From positions 124,001 through 188,000 of the forward strand of contig JAZKJV010000155.1 of NCBI GenBank assembly GCA_037367405.1: a stretch of DNA of 64,000 nt. The letters run 5' to 3'. The DNA comes from Ottelia alismoides (lineage: Eukaryota > Streptophyta > Magnoliopsida > Alismatales > Hydrocharitaceae). Within the stretch, counting starts at the first letter, position 1. The number at the start of each line of letters is the position of its first letter. The position numbers and the translations under genes were made by a program. Under the pieces are notes generated by a model. The model saw nothing but the letters and a program-made list of their open reading frames with translations. It was not told the origin of the DNA and made no database searches. Of the stretch, positions 46,626 through 58,189 are shown one piece after another.

Positions 46626-49431
46626 ATGGATTCCATATTTTGTGTGTTTGAGTTGAAGAGTCATAATGAAGACTCTAATTGTACTGTCAAGCGAGGTCTG
46701 GGATTGAGAAAATCCATGTCGTATGAAGAGTTGTTGGATTTGGTTTGTAAGAAATTTTCGTTGGATAGGAGCACTTATAATGTGAAGATATCGCAGCGCA
46801 TCGAAAATGGTTCAGTGATGACGTCCATTACAGACGATGATGATGTAGACAACGTTTTCCTTTACGCTCAGACATATGCAAAGTCGTCTCCCATAGAGAT
46901 GGTAGTAGATGCATCTTTGATTGAATTCGGAACCGAGCAGCGCGCCTTTGAACATCACAGTGCGCCCACATTTGTAGATCTATCTAACGACGAGGCACCT
47001 ATTCTGGCACACAATAATGAGAGCACATTTATTGGCAAGGCTTTGATGAGGGAAGTGGATCGCGTTCTGAATGATTGTACTCCAGAGGTCACTGATGATG
47101 AGATAGAGAATGAAACCGTTGAAATTGAAGATGTCGGGCATGATGTAACAAATGGTTCCCAAATTGTCTCTTCAATACCCTTCTTCAATGTTTTAGGCGG
47201 TGATGGCCTCGCAAATTTCGAAGATAATTTTCGAAATAAAAGTGCCATTGACAACATTACTGATGAACTACGAAAGGGTCGCACTTTCAAAACGAAAGAT
47301 GACCTTGTTTTTTGCGTGAAAAGGTACCACATTTTCTCCCATTACAACTTCACCATTAAGGAATACACCACATTGGTTTGGTCCATCTCGTGCATAATGG
47401 ATTCCAATGGATGCAAGTGGTTTTTACGTGGTCATTACCGTAGATTCGATGGGATGTGGGTAATATCCAAGCTTGGCGATCCACATTCATGCATCAATCC
47501 ATCCATATGTCAAGATCATCCCCAACTTGACTGCAATTTCATGGCACGAGAAGTTCTTGACTTTGTGAAGGATAGCCTAATTGTTTCAGTTTCAACTCTG
47601 AGGACCCATATCTACAAGGTGTACAAGCACTTGGTTACAAAGAAAAGGGTGTGGGATGCGAGCATGGCATCAAATTTCGGCGAAATTCGGTCGAATTTCG
47701 GTGTTGGTGGGTGACCGAAATTCAACTGAAATGTCCTATATCAACCAAAATTTCAAGGTCCATTTCCAAAAACTTACCGAAATGACCGAAATTTCGGTCG
47801 AATTTCGACCGAAATTCAACTGAAATTTCATTTTGGTCCATCACTGAAACGAAACCGAAATTTGACATTTAAGGCCTTGGATGCGAGACGAAAGGCGATT
47901 GCAATCATTTATGGTGAATGGAAGAAATCCTATTCGGAAATGCCACATCTCTTACATGCTTTGAAGGTTGCCATTCCAGGGACAGAAATTGCTATTACGC
48001 ATACGGTGCATCCTGATCCAAGGAAGCCACATTGTCGTAGATTTCAGCAATGTTTTTAGGCGTTTGGTCCATGTATTGAAGCGTTCAAGTATTGCAGGCC
48101 ACTGATCAGCATAGACGGTACACACTTGTACGGAAAATATACACAAAAATTACTGATTGCATGTGGGATTGACGGTGATAACCATATTGTCCCACTTGCC
48201 TTTTCCATTGTGGACAAGGAATCTGCGCCAAGTTGGAAGTGGTTTCTTTCGCTATTGCGTATCAAGGTTATTGGGATGCATCCAGGTCCCATTTGCATTA
48301 TTTCATATCGCTATCCAGGTATAAAGTCTGCAATGAATGATGTTGATGTTGACTTACTGGCACCATTTGCACATTGGCGTTTTTGTTTGCGACATGTGGC
48401 TAGCAATTTCAACACTGTTTTTAAGAATGGGTCCATGAAAAATATTGTGACTGCAGCTGCCTTACAGACATCCTCTAAGAAATTTGCATTCTTCATGAGA
48501 AAATTGAGAGAATGGAATAGAGACGCAAGTAGATGGTTTGAAACTCATGATTGTCCAAAAGAGCAGTGGACTTTGGCTTACGATGGTGGTTTTAGATTTG
48601 GTCAATCAACCACCAATCTCAGTAAGAGTTACAATGTTGTACTGAAGGACGCACGTTGTTTGCCCATTTCAGCACTTATTGAAAAAACATTCTACAATTG
48701 CATTTTGTATTTCAATAAACGCATAGATGAAGCTGCCGCCGCCATTGGTAATGGGAAGAAATACACCGCATGGGCTGCTGCAAAACTACAAGCATGGAGT
48801 TCGTTTGCAAATGGGCACAAGGTCACCCAAATACAATGTGCTCCTGATTTACTCTTTGAGGTTGTTACAGGTGCTAGGCGTACACAGTACGGCATGAGAG
48901 GCCGCAAAAAAAATACGGTTTTGATAAGCAAAGGCACATGTACATGCCAGGAATGACAAACCTATCGGATTCCTTGTTCGCATGCAATGGTTGTTATGTC
49001 GCAAAGACGTTCTGCAGTGGACTCTTACATAAGTGAGTGGTACACTTGGGAGCACCAGTTAAAGGTTTACCAAGGAAAATTTTTCCCCTTGGGAGATAGG
49101 GATACATGGGTGCCTATGTCGTATCCCGAATTGAGACCCGACAAAAAAATTAAAGCGGAGTAAAAGGAGACCTAAGTCCACGAGAATCCATAATGAGATG
49201 GATATTAGAGTAGCAATGCATAAAAATACATGTGGTTTATGTGGGACTTTGGGACATAGTAAGCGCACGTGTCCAAAGAAAAATTCAGGAGCATCTTCAT
49301 CAACTACAGGACCTACAGCAAATCGAAACAAAAATAGATGTGGAAGATGTGGTGAGGAAGGGCATAATAAGAGAAAATGTAACGTCCATAGTAAGTTTTA
49401 TATGTTACTCTTAAAAAAAGTGTTATGTTAA
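46626..49431 (+). pseudogene. Mutator-type transposase (mudrA-like), broken
   Basis: The ATG at 46626 follows a TTCTAG acceptor-like site. N-terminal part (FELKSHNEDSNCTVKRGLGL) resembles the ubiquitin-fold start of plant MULE transposases; an acidic middle follows; then the DNA-binding MuDR domain (KGRTFKTKDDLVFCVKRYHI and GCKWFLRGH, 47277-47480). The MULE core has ISIDGTHLYGKY and PLAFSIVDKESAPSWKWFL; then a SWIM zinc finger CTCQE...IPCSHA (48939-48988) and two CCHC knuckles, CGLCGTLGHSKRTC and CGRCGEEGHNKRKC (49232-49380). Breaks: the 217 bp hAT-like insertion at 47663 (it adds 225 bp, keeps frame but brings a stop), TAG at 48057-48059 where Trp is usual, TGA at 48954-48956 inside the SWIM finger. 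The usual second catalytic Asp (ISDRHxGI) reads ISYRYPGI. Confidence 0.9.
47663..47879. mobile_element. hAT-like element 2 (TTTCGG type), in the MULE transposase
   Basis: 217 bp with a perfect 8 bp duplication GATGCGAG (47655-47662, 47880-47887). Ends CATGGCATCAAATTTCGG and, reverse-complemented, CAAGGCCTTAAATGTCAAAT. Almost the whole element is AAATTTCGG/CCGAAATTT words. Same family as element 6 (54061-55533). Confidence 0.85.
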
Positions 49432-49503
49432 ATGTTTCTTCTATTTGTGATATCTTTTCATGTTTAAATTCTAACATGTTTGTGATATCTTTTTGTGTTG
49501 TAG

Positions 49504-51583
49504 ATGGATCCAGGCCCGATTGACGCTTCTGTACTGACACTACAGCACCGACATCGCTCACGCCGAGTTTGGGAGGGCGATGTAAGTTACGAATTTCTAT
49601 TTATCTCAAAAAAAATTATTACGTTTGTTTCACCTCATATCATAATTACTATGCAGGTTTCATCATGGCTACGATGTCGGTGAAGGGAGAAGCAAGTACG
49701 ACATATACCACTGGATGAGCGGATCTGCCCATTTGTTGTGCAGGCAGGTTTTGGAGGAGTTACTGAGTTGGAGTTCATAGCCCTGGATTGGCATCTTATT
49801 ACTGCCTTGGTGGAACAATGGAGGCCGGAAACACATACATTTCATATGGCCAACGGGGAGATGACGATTACTCTTCAGGATGTAGCTGTGTTGATGGGAT
49901 TGAGAGTAGATGGCATGGCAGTGACCGGTGCCACATCGACTGTAGGGAAATGGGTTGATGTTTGCGAACAGTTACTTGGTGTTCGCCCATTGGAAAACGA
50001 GATCAAAGGCTCGAGGGTGCTAGCAAGTTCGTTGTATCAGTCATTTGCGCATATGCCTGACCATGCAGATGAGGTGACATTGATACGCCATGCCAGGGCG
50101 TACATCCTACAGCTCCTTGGTGGTGTCTTATTCACGGACAAGAGCGGATCGTTGATATCTATTATAACTTTACCGCTTTTATCCGATCTTGATGTTACTG
50201 GTACTTTCAGCTGGGGATCTGCCACGTTGGCTTATTTGTACAGGCATCTTTGTTACGCTGCAGACATGGGAACTGAGGAGATAGGGGGTTCTGTTATCCT
50301 TTTACAGCTTTGGGCGTGGGAGCACTTTCCCCATATAGCCCCTGTCATTAGATTGAGGCCCCAATGGCACAGGCGACCATTAGGTGTTCGGTGGAGGGCG
50401 GACTTTGAGAATAGACGGCAACCTACACACATTGTTCGCCCATATCGTGATGCATTTGATATGCAATCGCCGGAGCAGGTATAAATTTTTTGGAAAATTT
50501 ATTGTTTTCAATTATCCATGGAGTAATGTAATTCTGGTATGTGCAGGTTTTGTAGATGCCGTATGGCAGCGACATCTTGGAAGGTCTTCCACATTACTGC
50601 CTCGATGGTCAGCAAGTTTGGATGTCACGTGTACCTCTTATTTACTTCCACGTGGTCGAATACTACTTTCCCGACCGTGTCCTACGCCAATTCGGTGGAA
50701 TGCCAGAGTATTCCAGCTCCCTGCGACACTGATGAGGTGTTACATGTGATCGATCTGCGGGGTAAGGTGGATGTAGATTGGAGAGAGAAGCATGTTGACA
50801 ACATCAATGCTTGGATGTCTCGACACGATAGAGTTCTCCACATAGACCAATCCATTGGGGTTAGCACAACTCCGGATTACATGGGTTGGTATCTCCGCAT
50901 CACCAAAAGATACGTGGGGAGATTAGGTGCAATCCTCGCCTACAATGTAAGTATACATAACCCAAATATATTTCGCTAACTTGTTATTATGTAAATTCAC
51001 ATTTATTTCAAATTTTCAGATGCAAAGATGGGATCTTGTTATGGATTTAGGAGGAAGAGATCTTGGCCACTACCAGTATAGAGACATAGCACAAGAGACC
51101 AAGTCCGAGATGGAGCGTTCATTAGCAACTCAATTTGTAGATGCTATGATCTTGAACGAGGAGTACACGCAGCAGGAGGACATCCAAGATAGAGGAAGAG
51201 GACGTGGAAGAGGAAGAGGTCGGGCTAGGGCACAACAACATGGTAATAGACGAGGTCGGGCTAGGGCACAACAGCAACAACAACAAAATTTTGCACATGG
51301 CGTCAACTTGGAGGAGGGACACCAGGATATGGATGACGTTCCTGACTTTGTTTTAGAGACACAGTTTGTCACACCGACTGTTGAACCTCGAACCGGCGAG
51401 ATGTCAATTCCACAAGCTCCTGCAAGGAACATTAGAGGTGAAAAAGCTCAACATGCGTATGCTGCATTGACACCGCCACCTGTGCCCACCTTCGAAGAGG
51501 AAGAAGGCATTGGAAGTTCTCAGCTGCAAGGGATTGATCTCAGATTTGGAAGGACTGCATACCAAAGGAGGAGGAAGAGATAA
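49504..51583 (+). pseudogene. Plant mobile domain (PMD, MAIN-like) gene inside the MULE, four exons
   Basis: Exons 49504-49581, 49657-50478, 50547-50946 and 51020-51583, all with GT-AG borders. The protein starts MDPGPIDASVL, then LDERICPFVVQAGF, ALDWHLITALVEQWRPETH, GEMTITLQDVAVLMGLRVDG, VRPLENEIKGS, LWAWEHFPHIAP and, in exon 3, ILEGLPHYCLDGQQVWMSRV and FHVVEYYFPDRVLRQFGG: the block order of the plant mobile domain found in MAIN/MAIL proteins and 'phosphatase 7 long form' homologues. Exon 4 adds an RGRGRGRGRARAQQ repeat, a Gln run and a basic end YQRRRKR. Breaks: TGA 49681-49683 (CGA changed), TAG 50553-50555 (TGG changed) and one extra base near 50725. Otherwise it reads cleanly, so decay is recent. 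PMDs are known to occur both in host silencing proteins and in transposons. I infer the MULE carries it as its second gene; host capture is the alternative. Confidence 0.85.
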
Positions 51584-51829
51584 ATATGTAATGTAACAAA
51601 ATTTGACAATGTAGTCTTACTTTTTTGTATTGTACCCCTCATGTACTCATTTCGGATGCAATGAAGACTATTTATGGACGTCTATTCAAACAATCTTCAA
51701 ATTTTGTACATATCTTATGCATGAAGAAGTATAGTGAATACAATTCTCAATGTTATGGTTCTGTTCTGTCCAAGCTTCTGCTTCACTTTATTTTTTTGGC
51801 TGAGTAGCAGACTATAACGCAGCTATTCC

Positions 51830-52004
51830 CTGCGCTATAGGTAGAAGGCGCATAGAAAGTCTGCTCTAACCTAAAGCCCATAGAATAAATGCGTCTTACT
51901 ATAGCGCATAGAATAAATACGATATGCGTACACTATTCGAAGAAAAAAATTCGGCTTAGTTGGAGAATATTGTTTTCCAACTACGTCTCTTAGGAATTTT
52001 TCTC
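51830..52004 (-). repeat. MULE right terminal inverted repeat
   Basis: Reverse complement reads AGAGAAAAATTCCTAAGAGA, aligned with the left end. Contains repeated CTATAGCGCATAGAAT-type words. Confidence 0.85.
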
Positions 52005-52015
52005 TGAATTTGAAG

Positions 52016-53814
52016 GTATGATATATGCTTTGGGAAAGCATATGATCGATACCAATTCCCAATGACCAAGATTGAGAAACTTGGTGATCAAACCCTGAAG
52101 AAGACAATGTAAAATTGATCTTGATCTTCAGCTTGATCATAGGTCTTCCAGTATGCAGGATGTACATGTACTGGGAATACCTGAGGGTGATGTGATCATA
52201 AACGATTGTATAACCATGACGCTTCCATTCCGAGGGAGTAATGAAACAGGTCTGGATTTTAGTGACTCCTCACAGTAGAGAAGCAATCTGATCTTGGTCC
52301 AAGTGTTGGACATTGGTCTGAACGAGATTCAGATGCAATGAGAAGATTAGATTTGCGGTCTTGATTTAATCAAGCATCTGTGGGAGGTTCGTAAGATCTG
52401 GATTTGAGATGAGATCTCAACATCCAAGTCACTATACGTGGAACAATACAATCGCCTTGTCCTTATCTCCAAGTATCTGCGGAGAAAGCACATTATTCTT
52501 GAATGAGTTCAAGAATAATTCCTATGATGAATTTTGTATCCAAGCAAGAAGGTCTTGATGATTAAATGGAATTTAATTATCAAGTATAATATGAATGAGA
52601 TTCATATTGTGAGAATGATTATCCAAGATAATTAAATGGGATTTAATTATCAAGGATTATAGAATATGGATAGTACTATCCATAATATCTGTGTATTATA
52701 AATGTGATCTATAATATATATATCAAAGAGAGAAACTTTGTAAATAGCATTTGTTAATTATTAATGTGGATTGGATTCACATTAGTTAATTAACTGGAAA
52801 TATAATTTACAAATTAGTTTGGGTTGTGAATGTGATTCACATATTTATCAATGGCATGATTGAAATATTCACAAATTAATTTGGAATTAATTTGGTGGAT
52901 ATTTTTTTGTAATAATGGTTATTACAATTTTATTGAGAAATAATAGATATAATAAAAGGGAGATAAAATCACCACAAAAAAAGGTAGCGTCACCTATAGG
53001 TGACGTCCCCTATTTTCGGGGGTGATTTAATTATCTACTCCTTTTTTTTATCTTGTTATCTCTTGATAAATAATTAATGTTAAATTAAATTATGTTGATG
53101 ATAATGCAACATATGTTTGATTTAAATATACATTAATGTTGTTGGTTTTTAGCCAACAACAATCATGACCATTGATTAATGCATGGATCAACCTAGCCGT
53201 TGGATCTATGTGTGCCATGGATTGAGATCCATTGCATCCCAAACTAATATATAAGGAGGGCAACCCTAGCCCTTTCAAGGTACATAAACAAGAGTTGTAC
53301 AAGGCTACTACTCTCCCTCTTTCATTCTCGCCTACTCTCTCTCTTCATCAAGGTGACCGTCCATCTTGGGCATTGAGAAAGAGAGTTTCTCGCCTTCGCC
53401 TTCGACTACTCGAGGATCTCCATCTTCTTTGGGGTTGCTTGCTCTAAAGGAAGACGACGGATTTCGTTGGACGAAATCAGGGGATTCGTAGTTTGGATCT
53501 TCATCGAGGATTGCGAGAGGAACACGTCTCATCATCGTGCCCGCAAGTGTCATCTTCATGGATCGGACTTGAGACAGGAGGATCTCTTGCTTTAGAGATC
53601 TCGTGATCGCAACCACGCTTCAAGAGGTATTTCTTATACTTTGTGGTTTGATGAACCGGTCCAAGAAATGCTCTTGTGATCATGTGGTTTCATCACTTGA
53701 TTAAAAAATTTTAATTTCCGCTGCAGCTAGCGACTAGTGCGACTAGTCGCCCACATCGTATATGATGCGATCAACATGCTTCCGTGATGCGCTTGGGATT
53801 CTCAATATCCTTCG
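52016..53814 (+). repeat. Copia B 3' LTR, part 2
   Basis: Continues from the MULE duplication and matches 37742-39548. Ends CCTTCG, where the left copy has CCTTCA. A perfect 18 bp palindrome CGTCACCTATAGGTGACG is at 52988-53005. Confidence 0.92.
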
Positions 53815-53819
53815 GTAAC

Positions 53820-53931
53820 CCTTCAGGATCATATATGTATTTTTCACGTGTTTGCTCTCCAGGGTTTTTCTGTATATATAAGAGACCTTAGACTCATCCA
53901 ATAAACACAACGATTCATTCTCTTCTCCACA
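53820..53931 (+). repeat. Copia C 5' LTR, fragment 3
   Basis: CCTTCAGGATCATATATG matches 62071 onward in the 3' LTR. The fragment ends CTTCTCCACA at the primer site. A TATA box (TATATATAAG) is at 53873-53882. Confidence 0.82.
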
Positions 53932-53943
53932 TGGTAGCAGAGC
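53932..53943 (+). promoter_or_regulatory. Primer binding site of copia C
   Basis: TGGTAGCAGAGC differs from the usual copia Met-tRNA site TGGTATCAGAGC at one base. Confidence 0.82.
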
Positions 53944-54060
53944 AACGATCCTAGATCAAGGCCCATACATAAAACTTGCTGCCACTGCCAGCCTTTTTCG
54001 ATGCTCTCCTTGCGCGAGCTCTAGCAGCTCCAGCTAGCGCTGCCTACACCCCCTTCGCGA
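53944..54060 (+). other. Copia C leader start
   Basis: Short leader between primer site and hAT-like element 6; no frame assigned. Confidence 0.5.
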
Positions 54061-55533
54061 TAAGGCCTTAAATATCATATTTCGGTTTCATTTCTATAAG
54101 AGCCTGCGAAGAGAAATTCTATGGAATTTCGGTGGAAAATGGTTGGATATTGGGGAAATTACATGAAAACTCATTTTTCTAAAATTAAGATTTCTAATTT
54201 CTTTAACCCAATAAATAAAATAGAAATACATATATTTTGCTAATAATAAAATATTAATATGATATGTTACATTAAATTTCCATCCACTCGCTCCAACAGT
54301 CAAAAAAATAGTATATTGCTCGGAATCAGAACCAATTTTGGAACTGAAATCACCTCTTGAATATGAAGAGAATGGCGACGGGTGGAATAAGAACAGAGAA
54401 AAACATATGTCAACAAAGAGTACTGGCGGAATGATATCTTATATAAGAAATAGAAGATCGAAATAATAGCTTAGAACTTGTATCTAACCAAATACTTTCA
54501 ACTTAGAAAAGTATTTAGTTTTAAAAATAAAATAAGAAGCATACATACATAAACACAAATCTTTCTAACATGTATTTCTAATAGATGCATTGTATAGCTT
54601 GTAATAGTAAAATATATGCTATACAAGACACAAACAAATCAACTAACACTAAGAAACTGTATAGCATTCACAAGCACAATATATATCCAACTTGACAATA
54701 TACAAATACTTACAGCCACAAGACTTGAAAGGTTGCTAACAACTTAGCCCTTACACAACCGCACGTACTCCTTGTAATAGAGAAGGTACAAGAAAGCAGA
54801 GCCTTAAATTATGGATTTCGATTTTGTTCAGAAATTTTGAAATTAACTCTAAACTTGATTTTTTCCAAAAACTAAGTTTTTTAATATTCACAAGTCAATA
54901 AATAAAATAGAAATGCACACTTGTTTGTAAAATAGAATTGTAAATATAAGTTTTGAAATAATATTATCGTCATTTTTTAGACCAATAATATTATCGTCAT
55001 AATCATCACATAGGTTGATATATGGAGCACTGTGTTGCCTAGTGTCATAATTGAATACTAAACTGGAAGCAAAAGCCATGATAATCACCTCGCCAATAAG
55101 AATGAGGTGACACAAAATAACAACTAATGAAAACATATACATCAAATAAAAAAGAACAAAAAATAAAGCTCTTCAGTTAAAACTTGAATTTAACTCTTAA
55201 ATCTTGTGGCTAACTGATAAATGTAAAATATAGAAACTAAATAAAAAACTTTTTTAAACAACATAAGGCACTCTAACAAATCAACACATCGGTGAATAAA
55301 TAAGTGAAAAATCATTAATATATGTAAATTTTGATGAAAGTGAAAGGTAGATTCCTTTATTTTTTGTTATTTCGCCGAAACAACATGCAATTTCGATGAA
55401 ATTGTGTTGACTTTCGGTGATGTTTCATTGAAATCCTAGAAAAAGAAATAAAGTAGCGTTTCGATTTCGGTGACCTAAAGAAATGGATATTTCAGAGAAA
55501 TTCGGTGGAATTTCGTTGAAATTCGAGGCCATG
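54061..55533. mobile_element. hAT-like element 6 (TTTCGG type), in the copia C leader
   Basis: 1473 bp. Left end TAAGGCCTTAAATATCATAT, right end reverse-complemented CATGGCCTCGAATTTCAACG. Flanks CTTCGCGA (54053-54060) and CTTCGCAG (55534-55541) match at 6 of 8. ATTTCGGT/GAAATT words crowd both ends; the middle is AT-rich with no transposase frame. Termini are closely related to element 2 (47663-47879), which is a much shorter member. Confidence 0.78.
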
Positions 55534-56069
55534 CTTCGCAGGCATCCAACACCATTGAGGCTCCCATCCAGCACCATCGGGTGCCTCCAACCCCCCCCCC
55601 CCCCACCTTCACCATGCTCAGGTGCCTCCAACGCTGCCAAGCACCTCTTCAACGCTCTCTCCAACACCACCAACCCCCGAGGGCTGCCCACAACCCTCGC
55701 AGGTCACCTTTGCACCATCTTAGGTGCCTCCAAGGGACGTGAGGGCCTCTTGATCTGCTATGCAATGTGTTTTCAGACCCCATGCATGACCAAGCGTGAT
55801 TTCTAGGGCAGTTTTCAGCCCTCATATGCATAATTGATCAACCACGAGACTTCTTGATCTCTCTATCTAACCACCATGACATTTACTTCTATTGAGACAA
55901 AGACATTGTCCACTAACATAAAGGCACAAGGCACTACTATAAACTTAAGGGCATCGAAAACTATGTGATATGGTCTCGTTCTTTTAAGGTGTTCATTGGT
56001 GGTCAGCAGAAAATTTATATTCTAACTAAAGATAGCAACTAGACCACATACAACTACCAGATTAAATTG
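55534..56069 (+). other. Copia C leader or damaged gag start
   Basis: Contains three repeats of a GGTGCCTCCAA word, a run of 14 C at 55591-55604 and no assignable frame. Gag becomes recognisable at about 56070. Confidence 0.45.
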
Positions 56070-58110
56070 GATGACCAATAGTGTTAAACACATACTGTCT
56101 TGAATCTTCTTTTCAAGGACATTGCTAAAGAGATGTGGGAGGATCTTGAGCAGACATACTCGCAGAAGACGACAAAGTCGTGTCTTCCTGACATTTACAG
56201 GCAGATCCAGTCTGCATCTCGAGGCGCATCTACCTTAGTTAAGTACAAGGAAGGCCATATCGAAATCGTATCGGTCCGCCTAGAAAAGGATATATTGGGG
56301 TATATCACCGATATATCGACGATATCAGTGGAAATGTCAAAAATTGTTCAAAATGGCATCTTTTGCCCTTTTTTAAGAAATTAAAAACATCCAAGATATT
56401 AAACAAATAAATAACCTACAAATACAAATTTATATCACACATTTATACCACATATATCGCACATACAGGTCATTTCGAACATATCGATGTTAATGTTGAC
56501 TTATAGATAACGGTAATGGATTTCATTCAAGTTTTTATAACATGAAATAACTTACAAATATACACTTAGATAACACATATAGTTCATATATGATCCTTAT
56601 ATCGCACATATAAGTCATATCGAACATATCGCTAATACTATTGATTGTTGACCTGTAGATATATGAAATGGAGTTCATCCAAGCACTTAAAACACTAAAT
56701 AACTTACACATATACTCTTAGATCACATATATCAATCATCTATAACACTTGTATCGCATAGATCAGTCATATCGAACATATCATTGTTACCGTTGATTGC
56801 TAACTTATGGATATTGGAAATATTGTCCATCCAAGTTCTTATAACGTTAAATAACTTAAACATATACACGGATATCACACATAACGATCATCTTCGAGAA
56901 TATCATTGTTAATGTTGGTCGTTGACTTATGGTTTGAAATAGAGTCATCCAAGACTTATATTGCATCACATATTATGCATAAACAAAATGTTTGAGTTGT
57001 TTTTGAAAGCCAAACAAATAATGAGCATAACATCATTTTTTAAAGAGACATAATTCATAATAATATTTTGAGAAGAAAGAACTAAAATCGATTGGACACC
57101 TCCACATTGAAGGACCATTATATGCACCTCCCGATCGCACCATACCCTATCAGACGAGGGCCTCGCTACGAGCGCCCCAAATCCGAAACAAAATATATAA
57201 AACATGCTGTGTTTTAATAGTAGGAGTAGCAAATAAATAGTGAAATCAAGCTTACAAAGGTATTATTCATCATTATGTAGATATCGGCGAAATTTAGACA
57301 ATATCGATCGATATTCGGGAATTTTTGTACTGAATCCAATCAATTTTGGTCGATATGGGCTGATATGGTGATATATCGCCGATATATCTGTCATATATCG
57401 TCAATATCCATGTAAAAGGATATGCAACATGTATCGATATCACCGACCTCTCGATAGCGATATAGCGGCGATATATCGTCGGTATATCGTGATATGTCCT
57501 TCCTTGGTTGAGTAATACATGCATCTCACTATCATGTACGAGGAGCTCATGATCATTCAGCCCTAGTGTTGTACCAGACATGTACAGAAGCGTTCGGACT
57601 GGCAGGTGTATCGCTTTCTTGATAGCTTGCATCCTAGCTAAGCAGTGAAGGAGCAATTTCTGATATCTGACACACTACTAACAATGAAGAACATCTTTGA
57701 ATGTCTCGAGGAAAATGGAAGACATGAATATGATGCACGGTCTACTACTTTACCTCCTGCAAAGAATTCTGCTCATGTTGCATCATATGGGAGAGGAGGA
57801 TGACAAAGCTTTCGAGGAGGCCGTGGACATGACTATGGCCACGACCGTGGACGTGATTTTGGTCGTGGACATGACCTGAGCCGTGGAAAAGATCTTATTG
57901 CTTCTCAGTACCCACAGTGCACTCATTGTGGTCGGTGGAACCATCCGTCCCAATGATGCTGGCAGAAGTTTGGTGTACCTTTTTTTCTAGCGAATAGTGC
58001 CTTTGAGGATGCCTATGATGTGGAAGAGGCGTCTCCTTCTACGAACCCTAGTGGAAAGATGGTACATCTCAATGATCAGATTAATCTCGTTTGATGCAGA
58101 TTCTCAAGAC
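56070..58110 (+). pseudogene. Copia C gag remnant (split by hAT-like element 3)
   Basis: Before the insertion: FKDIAKEMWEDLEQTYSQ and LPDIYRQIQSASRGAST (56113-56237), typical of the gag helical domain. After it: VYRFLDSLHPS, then a GRG-rich stretch (GRGHDYGHDRGRDFGRGHD) and the zinc knuckle CTHCGRWNHPSQ-stop-C, in which the stop TGA is probably a former CGA. Many stops. Confidence 0.82.
56246..57506. mobile_element. hAT-like element 3 (GATATAT type), in copia C gag
   Basis: 1261 bp. Ends CAAGGAAGGCCATATCG and, reverse-complemented, CAAGGAAGGACATATCACG, a strong inverted pair. Duplication GTTAAGTA/GTTGAGTA (56238-56245, 57507-57514; 7 of 8). Both ends carry many CGATATATCG words (56255-56340, 57290-57490). 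The middle is AT-rich and holds repeated ATATCGCACATA/GAACATATCG phrases. No transposase. Same family as element 5. Confidence 0.85.
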
Positions 58111-58189
58111 TCATGGGCCCGCTTCTTCTTCCAGTAAGACTGCCATTGTTGCCTTGGTTACCCCTTTAGGTACATGAGCCAACTCTGTA

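Larger units (their letters stand above)
46014..52004 (+). mobile_element. MULE (Mutator-like DNA transposon) carrying transposase and PMD genes
   Basis: 5991 bp bounded by an 11 bp direct repeat TGAATTTGAAG (46003-46013, 52005-52015); Mutator elements normally give 9 bp, so two bases may be chance. The uninterrupted copia B 5' LTR (about 37741) shows the empty site. Terminal inverted repeats extend about 100-200 bp: both ends share AAATTCCT, ACGT(A/G)G, AATTTTTTT and GCGCTATAG blocks. Inside, on the plus strand, are a mudrA-type transposase (46626-49431, broken) and a four-exon plant mobile domain gene (49504-51583, lightly broken). The layout resembles MuDR, where a second gene accompanies the transposase. 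Confidence 0.92.
37014..53814 (+). mobile_element. Copia B: Ty1/copia with 2.5 kb LTRs, nested in copia C
   Basis: LTRs: 37014-39548 and 45285-46013 plus 52016-53814. Target duplication GTAAT/GTAAC (one mismatch). Met-tRNA primer site after the left LTR, polypurine tract before the right one, and gag-pol on the plus strand between. Such long LTRs are unusual for copia but occur in a few plant lineages. The 3' LTR is split by a MULE. Without the MULE the element is about 10.8 kb. Copies of the LTR differ by scattered substitutions, so B is younger than copia C but not fresh. Confidence 0.92.

Noticed and set aside
55591..55604. Run of 14 C as a functional site
   Set aside because: Could be a simple repeat or an assembly artefact; nothing around it supports a function.
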